From Paratinospora sagittata (Eukaryota > Streptophyta > Magnoliopsida > Ranunculales > Menispermaceae): DNA of 64,000 nucleotides. Below the pieces are notes generated by a model. The model was not told the DNA's origin. It did no database searches and saw only the letters and a program-made list of their open reading frames with translations. The stretch spans positions 6,072,001 to 6,136,000 of the forward strand of contig CM069613.1 of the NCBI GenBank assembly GCA_035771175.1, read 5' to 3'. The translations under genes and the position numbers were made by a program. Positions 49,911-62,449 of the stretch are shown here, piece by piece; positions within the stretch are counted from its first letter, which is position 1; each line of letters begins with the position of its first letter.

Positions 49911-50316
49911 CATGAAATACCCAACTTATTCCTATTTCACTCAAGTCTCGCAACATAAATAGTTGAACCTCGGTAAGTTCTATTGTTATATGGAATCTTT
50001 TAAGTGTTTTTACATTTCGTAGTTGTTTTTTTTTAAGGAAAAATCCGAGTTAAAGTTGGAGAGACTCTTATAGAGGACGTAGGGATTAGAGGCGTAAGGT
50101 TGAGTTTTTGTTCGATTCATTATTATTCGTATTTGGTTTGATGCAAAGGCGTGTGCAATGTCGTTAGGCAATGCTCGTAGTTTTTTGCTCATTTCTATCT
50201 TTTGCCTTAATAAATTTAAGGAACATTTTCTTCAATACTGCAACTTACCTTTTTAACTAAATAATATGATTCAACTATATCTCATTAACTCATATATGTC
50301 TTTTAATATAATTTAG

Positions 50317-52507
50317 ATGGACCCGGGCCCCGAAGATCCATCAGTATTGACACTACAACACCGCCATCGATCCGGACCCATTTGGGATGGACATGTAATT
50401 TTTCATAAGTTTAGATACGTAATTCAATTGTCCAATTTTTGTTTTAATAAATGCCGACTTGATTTGTGTTTTTACAGGAGGTCCCACTGTCATCACAGCC
50501 AAGCTATTATAAACCATACCTTCAGAGGGGGAGGTTATATGGTGTGGCACGTGTTGGGTTTATACAATTGGATTGGCATATGATCACGGCTTTCATTGAG
50601 CGATGGCAACAAAAGACCCATACATTCCACTTGGCTGTGGGTGAGGCAACCATCACTCTGCAAGATGTGGAGATTCAATTCGTTTTCCATTTGATGGTCT
50701 CCCCGTCAGTGGATCGACCGACATAGACTACGATGAGGTTTGTCTTGAGTTGCTTGGATTTACTCCACAGGGAAATGATCGACGTGGGGGTAGACTAAAG
50801 TTATCCACACTTAGAGATAGAGTGCCACCATTGACCGAACATGCCACAGAGATTCAGATTGAAAGGTATGCACGAGCGTACACCATGAAACTAATTGGGG
50901 GATGCTTATTCTCAGATCAATCAAACAACTTGGTACATCTGTGCTTCCTACCTTTACTTGCAGATTTTGACATGGCTGACACTTATGCATGGGGGACTGC
51001 GACCTTGGCATGGCTATATCGTCAAATGTGTCGTGCAATTGATTTTGAGAAGTAGGGTGTCTCAGGGGCCCTTATTCTATTATAATTGTGGGCATGAGAC
51101 CGATTTTCCTTTTTAGCTTCACAAAGGCTTGATAGTACTCATGCTGATCCAGCTGGGCGGCATGCACATCTATTCCCACCACCTCATCCATTAGGATATA
51201 GGTAAATTGGAAGTAGCCCTTATTTTTCGCGTTATAAATATAACATTATATATTTATATCATTGAATTGATTTCTCTATTTGTTTTGCAAATGGAGAAAC
51301 GTTCTCGTTACCACCTAGGTCCCAATGCATGTCTTGCATAAATATCGGGAGATTCTGGACACGCAAACTTCTCAACAGGTAAATTTCATTGCAGAATTGA
51401 TGATCATGGTTAACTTATTATAATTTTGTTGCATATCACCACTGACACTAGTATACGGTTATTCAGGTGATATGGACACCATACTCCAATGAATTACCTA
51501 AGTACTGTCATCGTGGAAGGCACATATGGTGGACTATATCACCGTTGATTTGTTTCTCCATAGTCGAGCTACACTGGCCTGATCGAGTGTTGCGACAGTT
51601 TGGAATGAGACAAACAATTCCTGAGTCATGCAACACAAGATTCGATCTCTATGATTACGACATGAGAGGACAGGCTTATGCTAATTGGTTGGTGGTCCAT
51701 AAAGATTATGTTGCTCAATGGGAGGAACGCGAGGAAAACTTGGCCGAGGGTGAAGCCTACCAGGGTCATGCATCGTCAACTCGATTATTATGACCTGTAC
51801 ATGATATGGTATATGTCGGTAACACGAAAGTATATGACCGTAACCGGAACAACCATTAACTACTTGGTGAGAATATGCAATTTGCTTCTTATAGTTTTAA
51901 AATTATTTGTAGTTGTCTTTTAATTTAACTTAGGTAATTTTTTTTTCAGGCTTCCAACTTAGTTCAGGTCTACTTGCACAGTCAGACTAATACCGTATTT
52001 GCCCTGAGGCAGATTGACCAGACTGCTATGACTGCATTGCAAACGGCGCACTTGGAACATCTGTTAAGGGTGGGAACTACAAAAGAACCATCGCCCACAG
52101 TTCACCAGAGTCCCATTATCCCTACCACCGATCCTTATTCATTTGCGAATGTTCACGCGTCAACCTCACATCAAGATCATTTTGTGTTATTCGACACAAC
52201 TACACATGTTGGGGTTGACCCTATGTCATTTGAAGAGGGGATGCCAGTGGGGATTATAGAAAGACATGATGAGCCAGGCGAGGACCCAGACGAGGGCAAG
52301 GGCGAAGTAGAATATTGGGGAGCAAGAGGTAGGTGAGGACTTGCACCTATGCCAGAGCCGATTATGGAAACACATGATGACCCCTTCGATCATGATCACG
52401 GTCCAGATGATGTTCATCCTCCAGTGCAACCCCCATTGCAACAATACATTTGCGCCGCAACAAATGACACAAATGACCAATATGTGGCACCGATTGACGA
52501 CACATAG
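50317..52507 (+). pseudogene. Plant mobile domain (PMD, MAIN-like) gene, decayed
   Basis: Exon 1 is 50317-50394 (MDPGPEDPSVLTLQHRHRS). Exon 2 is 50478 to about 51201 (GVARVGFIQLDWHMITAFIE, FHLAVGEATITLQDVE, then YARAYTMKLIGGCLF and WGTATLAWLYRQMCRA). The following exons are near 51290-51378, 51467-51866 (WTPYSNELP, SPLICFSIVELHWPDRVLRQ) and 51950-52507. The motif order is that of PMD proteins, long annotated as 'phosphatase 7 long form homologue'. Damage: a frameshift near 50685, TAG after CRAIDFEK, further stops where Gln or Trp is expected, and a frame change near 52335. PMDs of this kind are usually transposon-borne, and here the gene lies within a MULE. Confidence 0.88.
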
Positions 52508-52689
52508 TTATATCATGGTTTATATTCTTTTATGATGTAATTGAAGTGCAGAAAAATATGTAATGAATCCTTTTGATGTAACATTTACAGCATGTTTTGG
52601 AACATTTTGAATCAATACACTTTTTCATGGGTTCTTAGGTTTCGCATTCCTTTATTAATACAAACATATTGGTTCTTAACATTATGAGA

Positions 52690-54072
52690 GTGTTTTCTAA
52701 GTGTTTTTAATTAATTTGAACTAAAAATTTTGGTTGGGGAGCAAAAAATTTACTGGGGCATGAGAGCGAGGTTCCGGGGATCCCTAGCAGGGTATTGTGA
52801 CCCGCTCCAAGTGTCGGATAAAAAAAAAACCCGATAGATTGGCCACGGTGAAGTCAAAAAGGGTTTTCTAAGTTGATTTAGTTCATTTGAACTAAAAGTT
52901 CCGGTTGGAGGGTGAAAATTTCACTGGGGCATAGGAGCGTGGTATTGGGACTCACTCCAGGTGTCAGATGAAAAAAAAAACACGACGGATTGGCCGCGGT
53001 TAAGTCAAAAGAGTTTTTTAAGTCGATTTAGTTCATTTGAACTAAAAGTTTCGGTTGGAGGGTGAAAAATTCACCGGGGCATGGAAGCGGGGGTTCCGTC
53101 GACTCTGACGGTCCTTGGAATGGTAGTGGGACTCGCTCCAAGAGTCGAACGAAAAAAAAACCAAGCGGATTGGCCGCGGTTGAGTCAAAAGGGTTTTCTA
53201 AGTCGAATTAGTTCATTTGAAGTAAAAGTTCCGGTTGGAGGGTGAAAAATTCACCGGTCATGGGAGTGGGGTTCCGTCGACTCCGAGGGTCCTTGGGATG
53301 GTATTGGGGCTCGCTCCAAGTGTCGGAAGGAAAAAGAACCAGACGGATTGGCCGCGATTGTGTCAAAAGGTTTTCTAAGTTGAATTAGTTCATTTGAACT
53401 AAAAGTTTCGGTTGGAAGGTGAAAAACTCATCGGGGGATGAGAGTGGGGTTCCGACGGTCCAGGGGGTCCCTAGCAGGGTATTGGGACTCACTCCAAGTG
53501 TCGGACGAAAAAAAAACCCGGCGGATTGGCCGAGGTTGAGTCAAAAGGGTTTTTTAAGTCGATTTAGTTCATTTGAACTAAAACTTTCGGTTGGTGGGTG
53601 AAAATTCACCGGGGCATGGGAGCGGGGTTCCGTCGGTTTCGGGGGTCGCTAGCAGTGTATTGAGATTCGCTCCAAGTGTCGGACAAAAAAAAACCTGGCG
53701 GATTGGCTGCGGTTGTGTCAAAAGAGTTTTTTAAGTTGATTTAGTTCATTTGAACTAAAACTTCCAGTTAGAGGGTGAAAAATTCATTGGGGGATGAGAG
53801 AGGAGTTCCGACAATCTCAGGGGTCCCTAGTAGGGTATTGGGACTCGCTCCAAGTGTTGGACGAAAAAAAAACTCGGCGGATTGGCCATGATTGAGTTAA
53901 AAGGATTTTTTAAGTCGATTTAGTTCATTTGAACTAAAAGTTTCGGTTGGAGGGTAAAAAATTCACCGGGGCATGAGAGCGGGGTTTCGTTGGTTCCCGG
54001 GGTCCCTAGGAGGGTATTGAGACACTCTCCAAGTAGTGGTCGACAAAAATACCTGGTGAATTGGCTGTGGCT
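52690..54072 (+). repeat. Right terminal tandem array, ~7.5 units of ~178 bp
   Basis: The gaactaaaa anchor occurs at about 52718, 52889, 53039, 53219 (varied), 53396, 53575, 53752 and 53931, giving spacings of 171, 150, 180, 177, 179, 177 and 179. Units carry ttcaccggggcatgggagcg, gggtccctagcagggtattg, cgctccaagtgtcgga and ggcggattggccgcggttga. The array begins some 180 bp after the PMD stop codon. Confidence 0.92.
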
Positions 54073-55280
54073 TAAGAATTTCTTACTTTAAAAAATAAAA
54101 AATTTGAGGTGAAGGCGTCTTCCTAAAAAATGCCTACTACGTGGCAAAAAAAAAAAAAAATTTCAATCCGCGCCTATGTAAAAAAAATAATGTTAAATGT
54201 TGGTATATGGATCATAATTTTAAAAAAATTAATATTAAGGTCATAATTTTAATTAATTATACTAATCAATACCCTACCCTACATGGATTGGGTATGTATA
54301 TGGGTGCTGCTTCACACCTTGACGGCCGCTAGGACCATCAGCCTGCCACCTTAGGGCCCCCATGACCTCTAGGAAAGTTAGTATCTGTCACGTGATATTA
54401 TTGACAGATTTACCCTTACAGTTTTTGGTTAATTGTGAGCAATTCATATGGAATTTTATGAAGTAAGGGGGTAGAATAGAGAGAGTAAATTTACTTGGTG
54501 ATCCATCTCCACTTGGCTTTAGGTTTGGGTTTGGAATATAACAAAAAGGTAAAGTAGAAATTCAAAATTCCCCAATGGTGGGGTTGGGCTCTGGCACTGC
54601 GTGCTAGGCTGAAAGGGAATATTAATGGCAAAAGAAAGGTAAGAAGAAGAGAAAAAAAAAAAAAAGAAAAAAAGAAAAAAAAGAAGAAGAGAATTTTAGA
54701 TTTCTCACCTTGAACATGAGGTAGTTTTATTTGGCACTCCTTCTTTTAATATTAGAAAGCTAAATTATATTAATTACCTCCTCGACCTAGCTAGGTCTTT
54801 TGACAATGATTCTATCAAAGTTTTACCATAATTTGATGTTTTTTTTTTATGAGACCTAGCCAGATACATGTATCTTTCACAACAGCAGGGATAGGAGGAG
54901 TGCTATATGTATGTCACCTTTTTTTTGTGTTTCTCAATATAATTGTGAATATGTATTTCACCTTTCTTTTGTGTTTCTCAATTAAGTCATGGTATTACCT
55001 GTTGATGTAGTGCTTAATTATAATATTTATACAATTTATTGGAATATGCAATCATGTACTTAACATGCTATTCCAAATTTTTATACATAACCCATATAAG
55101 TTATCAAATTAATTAATTAATTAATTAGGATAATTCAAATTTAATTAGAGGAAAGCCCTTTATTTAACAAATTTTTTATGTAAGAAGCACATATAAAAAA
55201 ATATCCTTAGTAAAAATATATGCATAACATATATGGCGATGAGTTTATATATAGAGAGGGTAAAAAGATTGACATAATAA
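54073..55280. other. AT-rich DNA between the MULE and the IDD upstream region
   Basis: A-rich tracts (54145-54160, 54650-54690) and TA-rich DNA; no gene or known repeat is seen. Confidence 0.4.
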
Positions 55281-55530
55281 GAACTTAAAGAGTGGAGAAA
55301 GATCTCCCCCCCTCCCCCCCCTCCCCCCCCCCCCCCCCCCCCACACACACACACAAAAAAAACACTGGCAGAGGTGTGTGGATTGTTGGGAGAGATGTCA
55401 TCTAGGATCAATAGCCTTTTACCAACCAAAGCTTTTCACTAAGCCCTTCTTGTAAACAGCCTTAAGCTTTTCACTAAGCCCTTCTTGTAAGAACTTAAAG
55501 AGTGGAGAAAGATCTCCCCCCCTCCCCCCC

Positions 55531-55580
<50 letters not shown>

Positions 55581-55725
55581 ACAAAAAAAACACTGGCAGA
55601 GGTGTGTGGATTGTTGGGAGAGATGTCATCTAGGATCAATAGCCTTTTACCAACCAAAGCTTTTCACTAAGCCCTTCTTGTAAACAGCCTTAAGCTTTTC
55701 ACTAAGCCCTTCTTGTAAACAGCCT
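55281..55725. repeat. 210-bp tandem duplication containing long poly(C) tracts
   Basis: The segment gaacttaaagagtggagaaa ... cttttcactaagcccttctt starts at 55281 and again at 55491. Each copy holds a C-tract interrupted only by a few T (about 55304-55342 and 55517-55566) followed by (CA)n and an A-run. Outside the homopolymers the copies are nearly identical. A shorter 36-bp unit (cttaagcttttcactaagcc) is repeated at the right edges. Confidence 0.85.
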
Positions 55726-55994
55726 TTCCTTCCTTTTGATATATATCATTCCATTCAAATCAAGCTCCTTTTAGGGTTTGGGTGTTTCATAACAGGAACA
55801 AAGCAATAGACAGAAAGTGCTTGCGTCAGGATTCAGAGATCAAGAAGAAAACCCTTTGAAAAATAGTTGAAAATTAAAAATATAAATTAAGCTGATATTG
55901 ATGAATCAAGTGAAGAGAAAGAGATGGTGGGCTTAGCCTCCTTTTGATATCTAGGGATTCCTTCCTGCTCTTTGCTTGTGTCGACCTCATCCAC

Positions 55995-56140
55995 TCTTCT
56001 CTCTCACTCTCTCTCTTCCTCTTTCTCTCTCTATCTTTGTATAATTCTAGGCCTTTTCTGGTCTTTTTAATTTCTCAACTGGCTTTTTTTCTTCTTTCTT
56101 TTCTATTATCTCTCTCTCTCCTCTCTCTTTCTCCCTCTAA
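55995..56140 (+). promoter_or_regulatory. CT-rich leader region of the IDD gene
   Basis: Runs of ctctct and tttctct, about 0.75-0.9 kb upstream of the start codon, resemble the Y-patch or pyrimidine leader of plant promoters. The transcription start is not determined. Confidence 0.4.
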
Positions 56141-56884
56141 TTTGCCACCTCTTCACGTTAGTCTGCCACCGTAATCATCACTTGTTCTTCCATAAGAACA
56201 CCATTTCTTCAATACCCAGTTCATGAAATTAACTTATAGCTCTCTCTATTGTCTTTCTGATCTCCTATATTTTCATATATTTATCATGTGGAGTAAGAGG
56301 GATTATTAATGGAAGGTGGATTGGATGTGTTCTTGGAGGAAAACCATTAATTGTTTTCTCTGAATTTCTCCATGTGTTTTTTTCTTTGTTCTTTGAATTG
56401 CATGTGGGCTTCATAGGTTAATTTGTTTGTTGGAAAAAGTGGAAAGAGCTTCCTTATTTGTGCTGCAGAGCTGCTCAGACCAGCAATCCAGGAGTAGATA
56501 GCGATTCTGGACGATCATCCATCGTCTTCATCATCATCATCAACTATATATACAGAAGAACATCATCTCTTCACGAGATTTACTTTTTGAATCTCCCTTT
56601 GAATTAATTATTCCTTTCTCTGTGACTAAATATCACTGCTGCCACCTGTTCATCTAACAGGCTTTTTGGCGCTGTATTCCAAGCTGGGTTTCTCTATTTC
56701 TTTGCTGTTATAGCAGTTACTGTTTTGGGCAATCAAGTGGGTCTTAGAGATCGAAAAAGGAAAGTTGAATTGGAAGAAGAAATCAAAGAAAAAAAAAGAG
56801 AAATTAAATTCAAGAGTAATTGATCATCAGCTTTGTCAATTTGGGTCTTCTTCTAGCTATAAGTAGGAGCTGTGTTTTGAAGAT

Positions 56885-59800
56885 ATGTTTTCTGCTGTGA
56901 CCATGTCTAATTCAACTTCTTTGTCTGAAGAAGCAAGTGCTTCATCTGGTACGAGAGCTCAAGATTTAAGTTGCTTGAACAACATGTTCTCAGATGTCTC
57001 ACCTGATCTGCAACCACAGAAGATTAAGAAGAAGAGAAATCTCCCAGGAAACCCAGGTAACAAAGATAATATAAGATCAAGATCTTAGTATATTCCCTTT
57101 GGATCTTAATTAGTATATATATATATGTAGATATATGAACTGTTTTTTTTTTTTTTTTACTTTTCTTCTTGGATGGACGCAGACCCAGATTCTGAAGTGA
57201 TTGCTCTATCTCCAAGGACTCTAATGGCTACTAATAGATTTATTTGTGAGATCTGCAACAAGGGTTTTCAGAGAGATCAAAATCTCCAGCTTCATAGAAG
57301 AGGCCATAATCTTCCATGGAAACTGAGACAGAGAAACAGTAAAGAGATCATCAGAAGGAAAGTGTATGTGTGCCCAGAACCCTTATGTGTTCATCATCAC
57401 CCCTCAAGGGCTCTTGGAGACCTCACAGGCATAAAGAAACATTTCTGCAGAAAGCACGGAGAGAAAAAATGGAAGTGTGAAAAGTGTTCAAAGAGATATG
57501 CAGTTCAATCAGATTACAAGGCCCATTCAAAAACCTGTGGAACAAGAGAGTACAAATGTGACTGTGGAACCATTTTCTCTAGGTAAATTATTTATCTTAT
57601 TCTCAATTAATATGATCTTTTGGGAAAATATTTGTCTGTTTGGGTCCCAATTTTATCATCATTTTTTATTTATTTATTTATTTATTTTTATTTTTTTTAA
57701 AGAAAATTCTTCCATGGATGATCGCACCTGATATTGGACTTTAGTACTTTTTCTTCTTCTTTTTTTAAATAATTAAGTGGTTTAGGACATTAGTGTTTCC
57801 TATGGTTTTAGTTTCTGGTTTCAATGTGCTTTGTTTTGGGGCTGTTCTTACACAAGAGTGGTAAGCATCCTTAGGAATATTTCTGAAACTTAGGCGCATT
57901 GACAGGTTTCGTGGAAGTGGACAAATATTTAATACAAGTGTCGGTTATTACCAGTGATAGGTAGACAATAGAAACTGAAAGAAAGAAAACATCTTTAAAA
58001 TCTGAACCTATTATGCCTAGATACAAGAAAGACAAAAGGAAAAGATTACAAAATTAAAAATCTGTTTAAACTTTCATTTAGTCTTACGATCTTATGTTCT
58101 TGTGACGGAGTTTTAATTTATATCCCACTATAATTAATTACCAGCAGATTCAGAGAGGAATTTCTTTTTATAAAAGATAACATTGTTATTTGATGTAATT
58201 AGATTTAAATTAGATTCATGCATGGCTTTCTTACTCTTCCAAGTTTTCCTTTCATTTGTGTTCTTTTTTTGGTACTTTGCAATGAATGTGGTGTTTTGCA
58301 GTCTTGAGAGAAATGATGGGTTTCTGCCATTGTCTGAATACAAGTAAAATTAATTACGTTTCCCTTTTAGTTTTTTTTTTTAATTTCGTTACTTTGTTTT
58401 GTCTCTTCATAACTTATTAATTAAATGCAATTATCTCTCATAATGTAGGCTTTACATGAATAAGCGATAACTATGATAGTACCGATGAGAACTGATAATC
58501 AGCAATTATATTTATATATTTCCCTTCCCTTTATATATATATATATATATATATCTGAGATGGGAATGATTAATTTGTTTTTCCTTAATTTTACTGCTAG
58601 ATGTTTGTGGGGTTTGAATTTTATGCCTAGTTCCTTTGCATGCATGACCGCTAAAGACCCTCGTCATTTGATTTCTTCCCCAATCCTCGTTGGTCCCATA
58701 TATAGTCTGCATTGCATAGCCTCTTTAACTCTCTTTTTGACCTCATTGATGAGCCTTTTTTCCCTCAATTAATTATGACATTGACTTTGTAATGCATGCT
58801 TTTCATGCATGTTTCGTCTTTGAAAGCAATTAACCTTGCCCCATCCTATATATTATATTAATTATCAACTCATGATTCCCACCTAAATTAACTTTCTTTC
58901 TTAATTAGTAGTATAAGTTCTAATCTTTTCACCTAACTCACAAAGATAAGAATTTCTTTTTGACGCATTATTAATTTTCTTTTTGTATTGGTTTTGCCCA
59001 CTGTGTGCACGAGTCCCTTAGGTATTCTCTTTGTTTTCTTCTTTGAAATCAAAAAAGTTAAAACTCCCTACCTTTAATATACATATAGTACCCTCCAAAA
59101 ACTTCCTTTGTCTCTACTTCTTAGTAAGTTAGCCTGATATATAACTTCTTTTAAGTATTTCAACTGTCAAATAAGTACTTATCATTTAGTTTACTTTGTT
59201 TCTTGTCAATCTTTTTTGATATTGTTTTGTAATATTGTAATTTGTACAACACATGCAGGAAGGACAGCTTCATCACTCACAGAGCCTTCTGTGATGCTTT
59301 AGCCCAAGAAAGCGCAAGACTCTCCACTACCCAGTTAACTTCTACCAACCCATTATTACCAGACCATATTTCTGCCCTTCATCTTCACCACAACCCTTCT
59401 TCTGCTTCTTCTTCTTCTTCTGCCTCTTCTTCTCTCTTCCCTAATTTCTCAACCTCTCTGATCACCTCATGGGACCCAAATCAAAACCCTAATAATAACA
59501 ATAATGTTATCCACAATATCTCTTCTTCCTCCCCCATCAGCTTCTTCCAATCTCCATTACCACCACCACATAATAATAATAAACCTAATGCATTGATGAT
59601 CACAGTACCATCTTCTTTTCTTCAACAACAAGAACATGAACCTGAAGCAGCTCATAATCATCCCATGGGATCCTCAGAAAACAGTTGCAATATGAACAAC
59701 AACACAGCTCACTTGTACTCGGCCACCGCATTGCTAGAAAAAGCTGCTAACATTGGTGCAGTTACTGGTAGTAATTCCTCCCAGCAAACTCGATCAGTGG

Positions 59801-60135
59801 GTCACATGGCATCATCAAGCTCCATGAACACCAGGTTAGGGTTCGGCATTTCTGATCATCATCATCATGAGTACCCAGCTGCTGCTTTCTCTTCTGGGCA
59901 TTTTGCCACGTGGCAGAAAAGTGACCGTTTGACCAGAGACTTTCTGGGTCTCACTGGATCTGAATGCAGTAACGTTCGAGATCATCTCCTTTCTAATTTC
60001 CCAGGAGCCGTTGATCATCATCATCATTTCTCTAGCTATGATCGTGACCACTCAGTTTTGAAGCCCTCGGCCTTTGGATTAATAGGTGAGAATTGGGGTG
60101 AGATTGCTGAAGGCGGCCAGAACGTTATTTCCTAG
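56885..60135 (+). CDS. IDD: INDETERMINATE DOMAIN (IDD) C2H2 zinc-finger transcription factor, 482 aa
   Basis: Exons: 56885-57056, 57183-57582, 59259-60135, with phases and GT/AG sites consistent. IDD proteins are plant nuclear transcription factors acting in root patterning, gibberellin and sugar responses, often with DELLA and SCARECROW/SHORT-ROOT partners. A basic KIKKKRNLPGNP stretch (residues 46-57) precedes the ID domain. Finger 1: C79, C82, H95, H99. Finger 2: C121, C126, H144, H149. Finger 3 (C2HC): C156, C159, H172, C176. Finger 4: C183, C185, H198, C202. The C-terminal part is rich in Ser, Asn and His and carries the conserved SATALLEKAANIGA (345-358) and TRDFLGL (416-422) motifs. 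Finger 3 has QSDY where most IDDs have QSDW. A second ATG at 56903 (MSNSTSLSEEA) could be the real start. I cannot assign the exact IDD subgroup. Confidence 0.95.
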
Positions 60136-62119
60136 AAAAATAATAATGGATATATATATTTTGATCCCTATGCTTTGCTTTGCTTTGCTTGGCTAGCTTC
60201 TTGTATAGATAATGTTGCATGCTTTAATGAAATCGCCATACATCTTGAAATATAAAAAGATGTACATCATGGGATGCCTATGTTTTGAGAATAATATTAG
60301 TTAGGAGTACCATGATGTCATTTTTTAAAGATGTAAATAATTTTCATTGAACATGCAAGATTATCTCTGCGACAAACATCTGAGAGGATCTAGATATATA
60401 TAAATCCTATTACTTTCAAAATGCATCTTTCATTAAAGTTACCCTAGAATCGTTTTTGAACTTTTTTAATTACCATCACCTTCTTGTCACCACCACAAAC
60501 TTTTTCACAGCTGGTAGAGTCTGTCTATCATTTTGATTTTCCTGTTTAATTAGTTTTACTTTCATGAATAGGTTTGTTTGAGCTTTTTAATTTTTCCTTG
60601 TACATGTAGTTGTTTTTCATAAAGGTAAGATATAGTGGCAACAATGTAATTTTGCACTAAAGCTTTGATGAAGTGGATTAGTTTGATTATTGCAAAATAT
60701 ATATTATATATGGCACACAACGTACATATGTTTCTTGTCTATCTTGATCTTTTCATGCTTCGAAATATATAACATTAATGTAGATATTCTAGCTTGGCTT
60801 AAGTACTGGTGGTGTTGTTAGCCGGATTAATTAATTTCTAGATATGTCAAATAAAAGAATATTGCAGTATATATATTTGCCTTTTGATGATTCTTCAAAT
60901 CCATACTATATATACTAAATCTAGTGCATTGTTAATTTATGTATTTCTTAATTATATTTCAAACATAATTAGATATGAACATGTTTCAATATTTTAGAAA
61001 GAATATAATAAATTGCATATGTAACTTAATTATATATATCTGTATGTATGTGTGTTATTATGTATATATAAAATATTGAAGTGGTGCATGGAGTAATACT
61101 GTGAAATGTTTATAATGATGCATACATGAGACGTCAGTATCTATATCTCACTTTCAGTGTCCTAACTCTATGCATGGTATATATGTGAATTTAATGTATG
61201 TATATATAGCACGTGAACCATATATACATAAATGCCGAGACATGGACACATGTACATCCAAGTACAAGCAAAGTGGTAGTAACAGCTGTGCACCCGTGAA
61301 GCTGTTTGTGAAGGTTTTTTGGCTACACAAAAGCCACCCGTGAAGAATTCACTCAACTTATTATATTGTTGACTTGGATAGATATGCGTACGTAGCACTG
61401 GCAAACACATTTTTGAGTTCATGTACATGTGGGCTCCTACTCCTTACTTGCACCACATGCATGTTTGTCCTTATTTTGTCCTCAATCGCCATCTCTCTAG
61501 CTATGTGCATGCATGCATATGCACATGCACATATATACATTCATTTGATCGATCACCACTATGTGTTGTAGAAATAAATTAATACTATACATTCGTGGTC
61601 CCATAAATGTATAGCATATATGGACATAATATAAAGTATATAAAACCTTCTAGAAGTGGTTGAAAATTAAAGTTAGAAAACAAATCTTTTGAAGTCAAGG
61701 GCATGGGGCACCCCCACTAGTCCTCTGGGATATTGCCACAAACATTCATGGATGTCATTATATAAGTGGAGAGACTCAAACTCAGTATCTATTGTATAGT
61801 AAATCATTATGTCCTTCAACTCCGCCACTCACCAGACTTAATGTTGGGCGTTAGAAAACAAATCTTTAAACAAGTTATTATGATTCTCAGTTGTTTTTTT
61901 TTTTTTGCCAAGTTCTATTTAGTACTAGCTAGTATGTGTGGTTATGCATTACAAGTGATTTATATATTTATTACTTATACTGTTATTTGAAAGGGAAATA
62001 CTGGCTTACTTGTGTGAAATAAATAAAAAATGCAAAGAAAGATAAATTATTTAATTAAAATAGGCAAATATACAGAAAATTATCAATCTGATATTTGAGG
62101 CATATAGAAGTAGTGGAGA
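60136..62119. other. IDD 3' flank, AT-rich, no gene recognised
   Basis: The 3' UTR must begin here; aatataaaaag (60250) and other A-rich motifs could serve polyadenylation. The rest is TA-rich with no supported feature. Confidence 0.45.
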
Positions 62120-62134
62120 AGAGTTATAATATCA

Positions 62135-62369
62135 CCAACAAGTAGTAGCTCAATTAGTTGAGGAATTGAGTATAAGTGAGGTTGAGATCCAGGTTGAAGA
62201 ATTCGAACCTGGGCGTGCCCCCATTTATCTGCCCATGTTGGGAGGGTCAGTCCAAACGCATCTGCAATGCCCGAGCCCAGGAGGATTAGTCTCGTCCAAC
62301 AGAAATGAGGACACCTCCTAAGTGCCGAAAAATTGGTAATCAAAAAAAGAAAAAAAAAAAGAAAGAAAA
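62135..62369 (+). mobile_element. tRNA-derived SINE, 235 bp, with perfect 15-bp TSD
   Basis: The head holds an A-box-like tagtagctcaattagttgag (62144-62163) and a B-box gaattcgaacc (62210-62220). A tRNA-unrelated body follows, and then an A-rich tail (62341-62369). AGAGTTATAATATCA flanks it at 62120-62134 and 62370-62384 without a mismatch. It is noncoding and depends on a LINE for movement; L1 tails are common in this window. Confidence 0.9.
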
Positions 62370-62383
62370 AGAGTTATAATATC

Positions 62384-62387
<4 letters not shown>

Positions 62388-62443
<56 letters not shown>
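62388..62443. repeat. (TA)n microsatellite
   Basis: About 28 uninterrupted TA units lie just beyond the SINE. Similar but shorter TA tracts occur at about 29950-29997, 58533-58553 and 63044-63079. Confidence 0.95.

Positions 62444-62449
<6 letters not shown>

Larger units (their letters stand above)
47992..54072. mobile_element. Mutator-like element with inverted tandem-array ends and PMD cargo
   Basis: The two ends are arrays of the same ~179-bp unit in opposite orientation (47992-48985 and 52690-54072), acting as very long terminal inverted repeats. Between them lie a truncated MULE transposase on the minus strand and a plant mobile domain gene on the plus strand, divergently arranged. Both genes are damaged. 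The exact outer boundaries are uncertain, as the two arrays stop at different points of the unit, and I could not identify a 9-bp target duplication. Confidence 0.82.

Noticed and set aside
55160..55657. Minus-strand open frames encoding poly-Gly proteins
   Set aside because: They are translations of the poly(C)/poly(G) tract and A/T flanks, with no conserved domain.
62144..62220. Possible tRNA gene
   Set aside because: The A/B-box head belongs to a SINE with tail and target duplication; no acceptor stem is formed.
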